Part shown: positions 55,297 to 64,000 of the stretch, piece by piece | Numbering within the stretch: position 1 is the stretch's first letter | How the letters are laid out: every line of letters begins with the position of its first letter | Assembly: GCA_937922155.1 (NCBI GenBank) | Contig: CAKZVL010000018.1 | Span: 1-64,000 of the forward strand | Direction of reading: 5' to 3' | From: an uncultured Paracoccaceae bacterium | Lineage (GTDB): Bacteria; Pseudomonadota; Alphaproteobacteria; Rhodobacterales; Rhodobacteraceae | DNA: 64,000 nt | Program-made: the position numbers and the translations under genes | Notes under the pieces: model-generated | The model's database searches: none | Told to the model about the DNA's origin: nothing | The model's input: the letters and a program-made list of their open reading frames with translations, nothing else

Positions 55297-56847
55297 GTGA
55301 CAGAAGCAGCAGCAAGACCCGGACGTCGTGCCCGCGGCGGAGGTGGCGCAGCCCGCCGTGCAGAGCGGACAGCTGTCAGCGTTGAAACCGCCAAGTATAT
55401 TGAACGCAATATCCCCAATTATGAGGTTTTGACCGAAGAGGCCCTACAAACGATTGAGGCGAACGCCGAAACCGTGCTGGCTGAGATTGGTGTAAACTTT
55501 CCCGAAAACCCCGGCGCGTTGGCCCGTTGGAAAGACGCAGGTGCAGAGATCGAAGGCGACCGCGTTCGCATTCCGCGTGGTTTGGCCCGCAAACTGTGCA
55601 GCACCGCGCCCAGCCGTTTCACCCAACACGCCCGCAATCCTGAACGCAATGTTGAGATTGGCGGCAATAGCCTTGTCCTTGCCCCCGTTTATGGTCCGCC
55701 TTTTGTGCGCGATGCCGAAGGAGGCCGCCGTTATGCAACAATGGCGGATTTCGAAAAGTTTGTGAAGCTGGGCTATATGTCCAAGTGGCTGCATCATTCG
55801 GGCGGCACGGTTTGTGAGCCGACAGATGTGCCTGTGAACAAGCGTCACCTCGATATGCTTCTCGCCCATATGGTCTATAGCGATAAGCCGTTTATGGGAT
55901 CGGTGACCGAACCAAGCCGCGCGCAGGATAGCGTGGACATGTGCGAGATTTTGTTCGGTAAGGAGTTCGTGCAGGACCACACGGTGATGACGTCGCTGAT
56001 CAACATCAACTCTCCGCTGACGTTTGATAACATCATGATGGGCGCGCTAGAGGTTTTCGCTGAAAATAACCAAGCCAGCATCATCAGCCCGTTCATCGTC
56101 GGTGGTGCTATGGCGCCTGTGTCTGTGGCGGGAACGTTGACGCAAGTGCTGGCCGAAGTTTTGGCAGGCGTTGCCTATTCCCAATTGGTGCGTCCCGGTG
56201 CACCTGTGATCATGGGCACTTTCGTGACCTCGATCGACATGAATTCCGGCGCGCCGACCTTTGGCACGCCAGAGGCTAGCCATATCACCTATGGGGCAGG
56301 GCAGTTGGCCCGCCGTCTTGGGCTGCCTTATCGCAGTGCTGGGTCTTTTACCGGGTCAAAATTGCCGGATGCACAGGCGGCCTATGAGACCGCCAACAGC
56401 CTAAACATGGGATTGCTGTCCGGCGTGAACTTTATGCTGCACGCCTGCGGCTGGTTGGAAGGCGGGCTTGTGTCCAGCTTTGAAAAGTTCGTGATGGACG
56501 CCGACCAGTTGGGCGCTTTGCACCATTTCGCCAAAGGTGTGGCCATGGATGAAAACGCCCAAGCGATGGGTGCCATCGCAGAGGTGGGGCCGGGGGGGCA
56601 TTACCTTGGCTGTGAGCACACGCAGGCGAACTTTAAGGATGCGTTCTGGCGATCTGATTTATTGGATTACAAGCCATTTGAAACTTGGGACGAAGAAGGT
56701 GCCAACGACACTCAAGCGCTGGCGACGGCACGGGTTGAAAAGATGATCGAAACCTATCGCCAACCCATTTTGGACCCGCGCATTGAGTCCGCGTTGCGTG
56801 CTTACGTTGCGGACAAAAAGGCGTCGATGCCGGATAGTTTCACCTAA
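55297..56847 (+). CDS. MttB-like trimethylamine/quaternary-amine methyltransferase without pyrrolysine
   Basis: The 516 residues form a TIM-barrel methyltransferase of the MttB superfamily. A basic, Gly/Arg-rich N-terminus (about 1-25) precedes the domain, recognised by VLAEIGVNFPENPGALARWKDAGAEI, LHHSGGTVCEPTDVP, SLININSPLTFDNIMMGALEVFAENNQA and SEHTQANFKDAFWRSDL-type motif (CEHTQANF). Archaeal MttB reads a UAG as pyrrolysine; here no in-frame UAG interrupts the gene. Non-Pyl members demethylate glycine betaine or other quaternary amines and hand the methyl group to a corrinoid protein, which is not encoded nearby. Starts with GTG after AAGGAG. Confidence 0.85.
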   Translation: MTEAAARPGRRARGGGGAARRAERTAVSVETAKYIERNIPNYEVLTEEALQTIEANAETVLAEIGVNFPENPGALARWKDAGAEIEGDRVRIPRGLARKLCSTAPSRFTQHARNPERNVEIGGNSLVLAPVYGPPFVRDAEGGRRYATMADFEKFVKLGYMSKWLHHSGGTVCEPTDVPVNKRHLDMLLAHMVYSDKPFMGSVTEPSRAQDSVDMCEILFGKEFVQDHTVMTSLININSPLTFDNIMMGALEVFAENNQASIISPFIVGGAMAPVSVAGTLTQVLAEVLAGVAYSQLVRPGAPVIMGTFVTSIDMNSGAPTFGTPEASHITYGAGQLARRLGLPYRSAGSFTGSKLPDAQAAYETANSLNMGLLSGVNFMLHACGWLEGGLVSSFEKFVMDADQLGALHHFAKGVAMDENAQAMGAIAEVGPGGHYLGCEHTQANFKDAFWRSDLLDYKPFETWDEEGANDTQALATARVEKMIETYRQPILDPRIESALRAYVADKKASMPDSFT

Positions 56848-56849
56848 GA

Positions 56850-57140
56850 CTATTCGACAAGCTCTGTCTTCAAAGACCGGACTTCGATCATGATCGCGGT
56901 GAGCGTTTGAATGTGATCGGCGATGGAATAATGCGCATCCTTGTCCAACCGGCGCGCGTTTAACCCGGCTTCGTGATCCAAGAGTTTCAGAACGATCTCT
57001 GCGGATCGCGGTAGGATTTCGAGGCCCAAGATTTGGCGCAATTCTATATCTCGTCGATAGTCGTCGACGCCAAACCGGGCGGCGCGCACGAGGATGCGGG
57101 GACGGGACAGTTGCCTGATGAGGCTGTGGATATCTAGCAT
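56850..57140 (-). CDS. DUF6477-family protein
   Basis: The 96 residues have the Rhodobacterales pattern of this family: a start MLDIHSLIRQLSRPRILVRAARFGV, DYRRDIELRQILGL, and HYSIADHIQTLTAIMIE near the C-terminus. Soluble, helical and without known function. It converges with the MttB-like gene (two-base gap) and is divergent from the DUF6456 gene, a pairing typical of this order. Confidence 0.75.
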   Translation of the reverse strand: MLDIHSLIRQLSRPRILVRAARFGVDDYRRDIELRQILGLEILPRSAEIVLKLLDHEAGLNARRLDKDAHYSIADHIQTLTAIMIEVRSLKTELVE

Positions 57141-57380
57141 TGAAAAGGTTCCTGCGGTTCTGATTCGTGTCTGAGATCAGCAAGGTGACACAGCCAGCGT
57201 GAGTGTTGCCGGATTGTGGATAGTTCCGCACGCCAAACTCAGAATTGGTTAATATGTCTGACCAATGATGGTAACCGAAACGTTAACATTAAGACTCTGG
57301 TAACAACACACGCCTAAGTTGTTGTAGGGCCGGTTGGCGCAGTTTTGACAGAGTTTTGCTGTTACAAATGGGGATATGGT

Positions 57381-58484
57381 ATGACGCTACATACGACATT
57401 GGGGTTAAGGACACGTCAAACGTTCTCTTGGGTTCCAGCCGACGCTGTCCATTACATCGAACATACAGTCTTGGGCCGCTCGATCCGTGCGATTGCACGT
57501 GACAATAATTGTCATGCCTCAACCATTTTGCGCCGGGTGCGTCGACTTGAAAATCGACGGGATTGTCCGTTGGTTGATGCCGCCCTCAAGGCGCTGACCC
57601 CGCAACTTTCGCACACAACACACACAGTAAAGGGTGATATGATGACCACACACATACGCATGTCCCAGAATGACAATTTTGACATTGGGCCGACACAAGC
57701 GCGCATGGACCGCGAGGCATTGCACGCCCTGCGCCGGCTTTGCGAAACCGGTGCCGTTATGGCCGTTGCATGGGATATGGAAACCGCCGTGATCGTTCGC
57801 GAAGACAGCGATGGCGGATCACTGCGCACAGCCAATGTTGAGCGGGAGATCGCCCAAGCACTGGCATTGAACGAGTGGATCGCCTCCAAAACACCGGATG
57901 CGCGGGTGGCCCGTTACCGGATCACAACCGCAGGACGCGCCGCATTCAGAGAATTGATGGCCCAGCAGGAAAACCGCGCGCAAGGGTTGGCGCCGGGTGT
58001 TGAGGATGGGTTTCAGGGGGCAGGTGATGCGTTTGGCGACCCTGATTCCGCGACGGGATCGCGATATTTGTCGGCAGAAAGCCCGATTGTTGGTCTTGCC
58101 CGGCGTAAGGATCGCGACGGTCAACCGTTTTTAAGCCGGGACATGGTCAATGCAGGGGAACGTTTGCGTCAAGACTTTGAGCTGTCCCAAGTCGTCATTG
58201 CGGCCCCCGATGGGTGGGAAGAGGCGGCCAAAGCGGGCTATGCTGAACTGCCGCAAGCTGCACAGTCGGCGCGGGATCGTGTCAGTGCAGCCCTTGCAGA
58301 GCTTGGCCCTGGTTTGATGGATGTTGCAATGCGCTGCTGCTGCCTGTTGCAAGGGTTGGAAGCAACAGAAAAGGTGATGGGCTGGTCCGCGCGATCTGGC
58401 AAGATCGTGCTGCGCATCGCGATGATCCGCTTGATCCGGCATTATGAAAAGACCGAAGGCAAATTTGCACCATTGATCGGCTAA
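57381..58484 (+). CDS. DUF6456 helix-turn-helix protein
   Basis: The 367 residues have an N-terminal helix-turn-helix (about 25-65: GRSIRAIARDNNCHASTILRRVRRLENRRD), a middle linker, and a C-terminal DUF6456 domain (about 225-367: SPIVGLARRKDRDGQPFLSRDMVNAGERLRQDFELSQ, and the DVAMRCCCLLQGLEATEKVMGW segment). A DNA-binding regulator is likely. ATG 57381 is preferred to the open start at 57345. The leader contains several TTAA boxes and a GACTC methylation site near 57290. Confidence 0.8.
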   Translation: MTLHTTLGLRTRQTFSWVPADAVHYIEHTVLGRSIRAIARDNNCHASTILRRVRRLENRRDCPLVDAALKALTPQLSHTTHTVKGDMMTTHIRMSQNDNFDIGPTQARMDREALHALRRLCETGAVMAVAWDMETAVIVREDSDGGSLRTANVEREIAQALALNEWIASKTPDARVARYRITTAGRAAFRELMAQQENRAQGLAPGVEDGFQGAGDAFGDPDSATGSRYLSAESPIVGLARRKDRDGQPFLSRDMVNAGERLRQDFELSQVVIAAPDGWEEAAKAGYAELPQAAQSARDRVSAALAELGPGLMDVAMRCCCLLQGLEATEKVMGWSARSGKIVLRIAMIRLIRHYEKTEGKFAPLIG

Positions 58485-58588
58485 TCAAACGGCTTGCACC
58501 TCGCGCATAGCCATAGGGCGCGACTTGCAGTTGTTGTGGTGGGGGAAACGTCCTACATAAGGCCCAACCAGCCCCAAGAGGACGCCCC

Positions 58589-59542
58589 ATGCGCGATCTG
58601 AAAATCCCGGCCCAACGCCATCCAGAAAAGCAAAAGCGCGCGGATGCGGCGCAGCCAAAGAAGCCCGATTGGATTAGGGTCAAGGCCCCGACGTCCGAAG
58701 GTTACAAGCAGACCCGCGACATCATGCGCGAAAACAAGCTTGTGACCGTCTGCGAAGAGGCGGGCTGCCCCAATGTCGGCGAATGCTGGAGCCAAGGCCA
58801 CGCCACGATGATGATCATGGGCGAGGTCTGCACCCGCGCTTGCACATTCTGCAATATCGCAACCGGTAAGCCGCCCGAGGATTTGGACGTGTTCGAACCG
58901 GGCCGCGTAGCGGATGCTGTCAAAAAGCTCGGCCTCAATCACGTCGTTATCACCAGCGTGGATCGCGATGATATCGAAGACGGCGGTGCGGCCCATTTCG
59001 CGCAGACCATCCGCGCCATTCGCAAGCAATCCCCCGGCACCACGATCGAAATTTTGACGCCAGATTTTATTCGCTGTGATCCCAAAGTCTTAGAAATCGT
59101 TGTCGAAGCCCGCCCAGATGTGTTTAACCACAACCTCGAAACCGTTCCGGGGCTGTACCCAGAGGTGCGGCCGGGCGCGCGCTATTTCCATTCCTTACGT
59201 CTGTTGCAGCGGGTCAAGGAACTTGATCCGTCGATGTTCACAAAGTCAGGCATCATGGTCGGCCTTGGCGAAGATCGCCAAGCGGTCGTTCAGGTCATGG
59301 AAGACATGCGCGCGGCGGACATTGATTTTCTGACCATTGGCCAATACCTGCAACCGACGCCAAAGCATCACGCCGTTGATCGGTTTGTCACGCCTGAAGA
59401 ATTTGCTTCTTATGAAAAAGCCGCGTTCGGAAAAGGGTTCTTGATGGTCTCTGCCACGCCACTGACACGGTCAAGCTATCACGCAGGCGACGATTTCGCT
59501 CGTTTGCGCATGGCCCGTGAAAAGGCGTTGGGGCGATCCTAG
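58589..59542 (+). CDS. lipA: Lipoyl synthase
   Basis: LipA inserts two sulfur atoms into octanoyl groups on lipoyl domains. The 317 residues have the auxiliary cluster motif [12 protein letters not shown], the radical-SAM motif [19 protein letters not shown] and the C-terminal RSSYHAGD motif, whose Ser ligates the auxiliary cluster. It converges with the microprotein gene (three-base overlap). Confidence 0.97.
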   Translation: MRDLKIPAQRHPEKQKRADAAQPKKPDWIRVKAPTSEGYKQTRDIMRENKLVTVCEEAGCPNVGECWSQGHATMMIMGEVCTRACTFCNIATGKPPEDLDVFEPGRVADAVKKLGLNHVVITSVDRDDIEDGGAAHFAQTIRAIRKQSPGTTIEILTPDFIRCDPKVLEIVVEARPDVFNHNLETVPGLYPEVRPGARYFHSLRLLQRVKELDPSMFTKSGIMVGLGEDRQAVVQVMEDMRAADIDFLTIGQYLQPTPKHHAVDRFVTPEEFASYEKAAFGKGFLMVSATPLTRSSYHAGDDFARLRMAREKALGRS

Positions 59543-59715
59543 AACCGTCGGCGCGGGTTGCCATTGGGCGTCAGCCATTCCGGCCATCCAAATAGCAGCT
59601 CGTACCCATAAAGTGCCAGACAAATGGCCGCGATGGCCAAGCCCAGCTTGACCCGTGCCGCGCTTGGCGGGTTTTGCAGCAACCGTTTCGCCCGCAAGAG
59701 CCAGATCGGGTTCAT
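59539..59715 (-). CDS. 58-residue single-pass membrane microprotein downstream of hpt
   Basis: ATG 59715 overlaps the hpt stop by four bases (ATGA), so it is translationally coupled. The 58 residues begin [18 protein letters not shown], have a hydrophobic helix (about 24-43) and end [12 protein letters not shown]. The stop at 59539 overlaps lipA tail to tail. No family recognised. Too short for most gene callers. Confidence 0.75.
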   Translation of the reverse strand: MNPIWLLRAKRLLQNPPSAARVKLGLAIAAICLALYGYELLFGWPEWLTPNGNPRRRF

Positions 59716-60254
59716 TGGTCCGTGAACCTGACTGTGCCGATATAGGGCAGGTTGCGGTTTCGTTGCGCATAATCGATGCCATAGCCGACGACAAATTCGT
59801 CCGGAATTTCAAAACCGATCCAATCGGCCTTATAATCGACCTCGCGTCGGGCGGGTTTGTCGAGCAGGGCAATTGATTTCAGCCGAGCAGGGGATTTTGT
59901 TTTTAGATAATCGGTGACATGGGCCAATGTGTGGCCTGTGTCGATGATGTCTTCAACAACAAGTACGTCGCGTCCTTCGATGGCGCCACGCAGGTCTTTG
60001 AAAATACGCACCTCACGGCTGCTTTCCATCGCGTCGCCGTATGACGACGCCTCTAGGAAATCGACCTCGACAGGTAAATCGAGCTCGCGCACCAGATCGG
60101 CGATAAACACAAAGGACCCGCGCAAGAGGCCGACAACTACCAGTTTGGAGGTGCCTTCAAATTCTTTGTGGATGTCATGGGACAATTCTTCGATCCGGGC
60201 CGCGATGGATTTGGCGCTGATCATTTCGTCGATCACGTATTTTTGCTGCGACAT
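59712..60254 (-). CDS. hpt: Hypoxanthine phosphoribosyltransferase
   Basis: Hpt salvages hypoxanthine or guanine to IMP or GMP. The 180 residues show [23 protein letters not shown], the PRPP loop [14 protein letters not shown], and [21 protein letters not shown]. The frame is open to 60383, but ATG 60254 gives the family start. It is divergent from the COQ10-like gene. Confidence 0.92.
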   Translation of the reverse strand: MSQQKYVIDEMISAKSIAARIEELSHDIHKEFEGTSKLVVVGLLRGSFVFIADLVRELDLPVEVDFLEASSYGDAMESSREVRIFKDLRGAIEGRDVLVVEDIIDTGHTLAHVTDYLKTKSPARLKSIALLDKPARREVDYKADWIGFEIPDEFVVGYGIDYAQRNRNLPYIGTVRFTDQ

Positions 60255-60338
60255 TTTTGGGCTGCTCGGCTCTTTTGGTTGCAATTTGGTGATTAGTTTA
60301 CGACATCGGTGGTGGAAAGCCACCGAAGAAAGACGCGA

Positions 60339-60785
60339 ATGCCCGCCCACCACGAAACGAAGTTTCTGCCCTATACCGCCCAACAGATGTATGACCTTGT
60401 GGCGGATGTGGGATCGTATCCGCAGTTTTTACCTTGGACGGCCGCTGCGCGGATCAATTCGACCACAGACATGGGCGACCACCAAGAGATGTTGGCGGAC
60501 CTTGTGATTTCTTTCAAAGTGTTTCGGGAAAGGTTTGGCAGTCGGGTGTTGTTGTGGCCGGAGCTAAAACAGATCGACACCTCATACCTTGATGGCCCGT
60601 TCAAGCACATGGAAAGCCGTTGGCAATTCAGGGACGTCGAAGGCGGCAGCGAAGTGGACTTTCAGGTCGATTTTGAGTTTCGCAATCCGCTGCTGCAGGG
60701 GGCGGCTGGCATGTTCTTTAACGAAGCGATGCAGCGGGTTGTCCGCGCGTTTGAACGCCGCGCGACAGAGCTGCATGGAAGCTAA
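60339..60785 (+). CDS. RatA/COQ10-family START-like protein
   Basis: The 148 residues form a polyketide-cyclase/START fold: [25 protein letters not shown], the [19 protein letters not shown] motif and the [17 protein letters not shown] helix. In E. coli the homologue is RatA; in alphaproteobacteria and mitochondria it is COQ10-like, a ubiquinone-binding protein. COQ10-like is the better guess; there is no partner toxin or antitoxin gene nearby. Confidence 0.88.
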   Translation: MPAHHETKFLPYTAQQMYDLVADVGSYPQFLPWTAAARINSTTDMGDHQEMLADLVISFKVFRERFGSRVLLWPELKQIDTSYLDGPFKHMESRWQFRDVEGGSEVDFQVDFEFRNPLLQGAAGMFFNEAMQRVVRAFERRATELHGS

Positions 60786-60787
60786 TG

Positions 60788-60824
60788 AAAAAGCCGCCCG
60801 CGTGAACGGACGGCTTTGATTTTC
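60788..60824. terminator. Shared terminator between COQ10-like and amtB genes
   Basis: AAAGCCG (60790-60796) and CGGCTTT (60811-60817), with inner CCG/CGG pairing, form a stem followed by GATTTT on the plus strand; on the minus strand it is flanked by TTTT. It can serve both converging genes. Confidence 0.65.
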
Positions 60825-60837
60825 GTATCAATCAAAT

Positions 60838-62016
60838 TTAGCTGGTGATGTCGTAAGCCCGCTCACCGTGGACCGAGATATCAAGCCCTGCTTCTTCGGT
60901 TTCTTGGTTCACCCGCAGTTGGGTGAAGGCCTTACAAATCAGAATGATCACAGTGGTCACAACGATTGTGTAGATACCAACAATCGCGAGCGACGCCAGC
61001 TGCGCTGTCCAATCGCCCTTACCAAAGACTGCGATCATGATCGTCCCAAAGATACCACCAACACCGTGAACGGCAAAGACGTCCAGCGTGTCGTCAATAC
61101 GCATCTTGTTGCGGATCAGGTTCACCGCCTCTTGGCATAGGATACCTGCGATGCCGCCGATGATCAGCGCCTCAACCGGGCCAACAAATCCAGATGCAGG
61201 CGTGATAGAGGCAAGACCAGCAATGGTGCCCGTGACAAGGCCGACAAGGCTGGCTTTACCAAACTTGATCCGTTCCCAAAGCGCCCACGTCAGCGAGGCA
61301 GCAGCGGCTGATAGGTGTGTCACCGTCAGCGCCTTGGCGGCACCCGCATCTGCGGCGAGCTGTGAGCCGCCGTTAAAGCCGAACCAACCAACCCAAAGCA
61401 GGGCCGCGCCGATCATGACCATGCCAGGGTTGTGGGGTGGTTTGCTGTCCACCGTCCGCGCACCAAGGAAGACGGCTAGAACAAGCGCTGCAAGACCCGC
61501 AGTTTCGTGAACCACGATGCCACCGGCAAAGTCGGACACAGCCTCTGGGAACAACATGCCGTTGGCCAACATGCCACCACCCCAAACCCAATGCACAACA
61601 GGCGCATAGCAGATCAGCATCCACAGGCTGGAAAAGAGCAAGACAAAGGCAAACCCAATGCGTTCCACATAGGCCCCAACGATCAAGGCTGGCGTGATGA
61701 TGGCAAAGGTCATTTGGAAGGCAAAGAATAAAATCTCTGGGAGTGTTCCGCTCAGGCTTTCGTCGGTGACGCCGTTCAGGAAGGCTTTATCCAAACCGCC
61801 CCAAAGCCCGCTTTCGCCGGGGCCAAAGGCGATCGAATACCCACAAACGAACCAAAGGACGCTCATTAAACAAGCAATGGCATAGCATTGCATAAATACG
61901 CTAAGCACATTGCGGCTGCGGACAAGCCCACCATAAAACAGAGCAAGCCCCGGCAATGTCATCAAAAGAACTAACGCCGTGGCCACAATGATCCACGCGG
62001 TATCTGCACCGTTCAT
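60838..62016 (-). CDS. amtB: Ammonium transporter AmtB
   Basis: AmtB conducts ammonium across the inner membrane under nitrogen limitation. The 392 residues have about eleven membrane segments, PGLALFYGGLVRSRNVLS, the twin-His lining (THLSAAAASLTW, VHGVGGIFGT) and an acidic C-terminus. ATG 62016 is chosen after GGGGGA; the frame opens at 62034. Usually a PII gene (glnK) lies upstream; the gene upstream here is cinA, so PII control would come from elsewhere. No NtrC or sigma-54 site is evident. Confidence 0.94.
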   Translation of the reverse strand: MNGADTAWIIVATALVLLMTLPGLALFYGGLVRSRNVLSVFMQCYAIACLMSVLWFVCGYSIAFGPGESGLWGGLDKAFLNGVTDESLSGTLPEILFFAFQMTFAIITPALIVGAYVERIGFAFVLLFSSLWMLICYAPVVHWVWGGGMLANGMLFPEAVSDFAGGIVVHETAGLAALVLAVFLGARTVDSKPPHNPGMVMIGAALLWVGWFGFNGGSQLAADAGAAKALTVTHLSAAAASLTWALWERIKFGKASLVGLVTGTIAGLASITPASGFVGPVEALIIGGIAGILCQEAVNLIRNKMRIDDTLDVFAVHGVGGIFGTIMIAVFGKGDWTAQLASLAIVGIYTIVVTTVIILICKAFTQLRVNQETEEAGLDISVHGERAYDITS

Positions 62017-62162
62017 AGGAAATCCCCCTCCCAAATTTTTATTCGTCCGGGGATGAAGCGGCTTTTAGTCGCAAACAAAAGAGGCAAATCGCGTTGGTCT
62101 GCGATTAATTTATGTGCGCATGTTGTATGGTTGTCGGTAAGGCGCGAAAATATGCAGGATGA

Positions 62163-62633
62163 TCAAAAATTAGTCACATTGCGAACGAGCAGATCAAGCG
62201 CATGATCTACCGTGGCCGCACGAACCCGCTTGCGGCCAATTGCGCCAAATTCCTGTGTCTCGGTAAAGCTGTGCGTCGCTGTCGCGATGCCAAAACAGAC
62301 GCGACCCTCTGGCTTGAACTCCGACCCGCCCGGACCTGCGATACCTGTCACCGACACGGCGATTTGCGCATTTGATTTTGACAATGCACCCTGCGCCATT
62401 TCGCGCGCAACGTGTTCCGACACGGCGCCGTGCGCGTCTAGCGTGGCGGGGGTAACGTCCAACATCTCGACCTTGGCGGCATTGGTATAGGTAACAAAGC
62501 CCCGGTCAAATATCGCCGATGATCCGGGCACATCTGTAATGGCGCCCGCGATCAATCCCGCTGTGCAGCTTTCTACGGTGGCGATCATGACGCCCTTAGC
62601 CGATGCGATCTCCAGCAACCTTTGCGCCGTCAC
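62163..62633 (-). CDS. pncC: CinA C-terminal-type nicotinamide-nucleotide amidohydrolase
   Basis: The 156 residues are a stand-alone CinA_C domain with VESCTAGLIAGAITDVPGSS, the SVTGIAGPGG motif and the GxVCFGIA segment. It deamidates NMN in NAD recycling. It starts with GTG overlapping the pgpA stop (GTGA). Confidence 0.93.
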   Translation of the reverse strand: MTAQRLLEIASAKGVMIATVESCTAGLIAGAITDVPGSSAIFDRGFVTYTNAAKVEMLDVTPATLDAHGAVSEHVAREMAQGALSKSNAQIAVSVTGIAGPGGSEFKPEGRVCFGIATATHSFTETQEFGAIGRKRVRAATVDHALDLLVRNVTNF

Positions 62634-63118
62634 ATCAAGACCCCATGCGCAAGTGCCGCCAATGCGATGACCCCGATGGCGGCAAAGATACCGGCGATGA
62701 CGTCGTCCAACATGACCCCCATCGCATCGTCCCGTTTATCGGCCCAACCCACCAGCCAAGGCTTGGTGATGTCGAAAAGACGGAACAGCGCAAAGGCCGC
62801 GATCCAACCGGGCCAAAGCGCGAAAAGTTCAACCTGCATCATGCTTGCGCCGTAGACGACTGGCAGCAGAGCGATCCAGATCCCGACAACTTCATCAATC
62901 ACAATCTCTGACGGGTCGTGATCGGCCGCGCCGCGCGTCATGTCCGTTGTGGCCCAAAGTCCGGCTGCAAAAGCGATGATGGTGCAGATGAGCAGCCCCA
63001 GCCAACCAGAACACAATGCGATGGGATAGGCTACGATCAGACCGGCCAGCGATCCCCAAGTGCCGGGTGCCGGTTTAAGGTAGCCACTATAAAGAAACGT
63101 CGCGATGATCCGGCTCAT
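62630..63118 (-). CDS. pgpA: Phosphatidylglycerophosphatase A
   Basis: PgpA dephosphorylates phosphatidylglycerophosphate to phosphatidylglycerol. The 162 residues have the [11 protein letters not shown] motif, four membrane segments, [14 protein letters not shown] and [14 protein letters not shown] with acidic metal ligands. Overlaps ispDF (ATGA) and cinA-C (GTGA), so the three form one operon. Confidence 0.95.
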   Translation of the reverse strand: MSRIIATFLYSGYLKPAPGTWGSLAGLIVAYPIALCSGWLGLLICTIIAFAAGLWATTDMTRGAADHDPSEIVIDEVVGIWIALLPVVYGASMMQVELFALWPGWIAAFALFRLFDITKPWLVGWADKRDDAMGVMLDDVIAGIFAAIGVIALAALAHGVLM

Positions 63119-64000
63119 GCGCTGACCAACGTCACGGTCGCAAGGCTCGCAATCCCTTCGCCGCGCCCGGTAAAACCAAGCGTTTCAGATGTCGTCGCTT
63201 TGACGCTGATGCGGTCGGCGGGCAGGCCCATGATATCTGCCAATGCGTCCTTCATCGCGCCCTGATGTGGCCCAATCTTAGGAAACTCGCAAATCAAGGT
63301 GCAATCGACGTTTGAAACCTTCAAGCCATGCGCGCCCGCTAAGGCAACCGCATGGCGCAAAAAGATATGGCTCTCAGCGCCTTTCCACTGTGGATCAGAA
63401 GGTGGGAAATGCTGCCCGATGTCACCTTGCCCCAAGGCGCCATAAATCGCATCGGTGACCGCGTGCATGCCCACATCAGCGTCTGAATGACCAACCAGAG
63501 CATGATTATGCGCCACCTTAACCCCGCAAAGCCACACGTGATCGCCGGGCCCGAATTTATGAACGTCAAAACCGTTGCCAAGGCGAATATCCATCGCGGA
63601 CCTCATGATTTGTTCAGCCCGCGCGTGATCGCCGGGCGAGGTGATTTTGATGTTGTCTTCATGCCCTTGCACAATCGCCACGTCCAGCCCGGCATCGCGG
63701 GCCACTTGCACATCATCTGCGGCGGGCGTGTCGCGGTTGGCGTGGGCGGCGAGAATGGCGTCGAAATGAAAGCCTTGCGGTGTTTGGGCACGATACAGGC
63801 CATCGCGGTCTTGCACACCTGTCACAAGGTCGCCTTTGCCGGTCCAAAGTGCGTCGGTCACGGGCAGGGCAGGTGCTGCGCCCTTATGTGTTTGAAGGGC
63901 ATCTTTCACGGCTTGGACAACCTCCGCCGGGACCAAAGGGCGTGCGCCGTCGTGGATCAAAACATGCTGCGGCGCGTGCGTTTGCAACGCCTCAAGCCCG
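63115..64000 (-). CDS. ispDF: IspDF bifunctional MEP-pathway enzyme (N-terminus outside window)
   Basis: The fragment covers the C-terminal part of IspD ([36 protein letters not shown]) and all of IspF (about the last 160 residues: [55 protein letters not shown]). IspD makes CDP-ME; IspF makes the cyclic diphosphate. The reading frame continues past base 64000, so the start lies outside the window. Fusion is usual in alphaproteobacteria. Confidence 0.95.
   Translation of the reverse strand, partial: GLEALQTHAPQHVLIHDGARPLVPAEVVQAVKDALQTHKGAAPALPVTDALWTGKGDLVTGVQDRDGLYRAQTPQGFHFDAILAAHANRDTPAADDVQVARDAGLDVAIVQGHEDNIKITSPGDHARAEQIMRSAMDIRLGNGFDVHKFGPGDHVWLCGVKVAHNHALVGHSDADVGMHAVTDAIYGALGQGDIGQHFPPSDPQWKGAESHIFLRHAVALAGAHGLKVSNVDCTLICEFPKIGPHQGAMKDALADIMGLPADRISVKATTSETLGFTGRGEGIASLATVTLVSA

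Noticed and set aside
60339-60785. Toxin-antitoxin system (RatA name)
   Set aside because: No partner gene; the family in alphaproteobacteria is COQ10-like.

Overview
The window looks like a chromosomal segment of a marine alphaproteobacterium of the order Rhodobacterales (Roseobacter group). The reasons are the gene families and their order: a suf operon with two Yip1-type membrane genes before sufS, the pyrH-frr-uppS-cdsA-dxr-rseP-bamA-skp-fabZ-lpxA-lpxI-lpxB block, a fused ispDF, an MttB-like methyltransferase without pyrrolysine, IalB- and DUF6477/DUF6456-type proteins, and dense gene packing with ATGA-type overlaps. No phage, transposase, CRISPR array or rRNA was seen; there is one tRNA, tRNA-Arg(CCG).

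Layout. 1-2945: end of a suf Fe-S assembly operon (sufD, two Yip1-like genes, sufS). 3003-3079: tRNA-Arg. 3174-6398: a 1074-residue self-contained reductive dehalogenase with its own flavin/[2Fe-2S] reductase. 6424-12664: a signalling cluster of a BvgS-like histidine kinase, a single-domain response regulator, a REC-REC-kinase, and a divergent REC-GGDEF-EAL protein, with three TTAACCAT (CtrA half-site-like) boxes between the divergent genes. 12700-19057: cell-envelope genes (CAP lipoprotein, M15/DUF882 protein, L,D-transpeptidase, LpxD, an acyl carrier protein and a ketoacyl synthase, IalB). 19058-19557: a 500-base gap holding a strong candidate minus-strand small RNA with two anti-Shine-Dalgarno loops and an intrinsic terminator, plus a weaker second candidate. 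19558-28618: HerA-like ATPase, CNNM-type transporter, xerD with two upstream envelope genes, aroK-aroB, ssb, lytic transglycosylase. 28693-36206: a peptide-type ABC importer and an AraC regulator. 36410-49448: miaA and the long plus-strand translation/envelope block. 49434-64000: two EamA permeases, a FadL-type porin, a degenerate metallopeptidase, guaA, MttB-like protein, DUF6477/DUF6456 pair, lipA, hpt, a COQ10/START protein, amtB, cinA-C, pgpA and the start-truncated ispDF.

How the genes work together. The largest theme is envelope construction: Dxr, IspDF and UppS make the lipid carrier, CdsA and PgpA make phospholipid, LpxD, LpxA, LpxI, LpxB and FabZ make lipid A, BamA and Skp insert outer-membrane proteins, RseP senses envelope stress, and several enzymes remodel peptidoglycan. 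lpxD is absent from its common alphaproteobacterial position between skp and fabZ; it sits 27 kb away with an ACP and a ketoacyl synthase. A second theme is corrinoid-linked C1 or halogen chemistry (reductive dehalogenase, MttB homologue), although no corrinoid synthesis gene is in the window. Three genes of 44-58 codons, each encoding one hydrophobic segment, were found by reading overlaps and ribosome-binding sites.

All family assignments come from recognising motifs by eye; no database search was possible.
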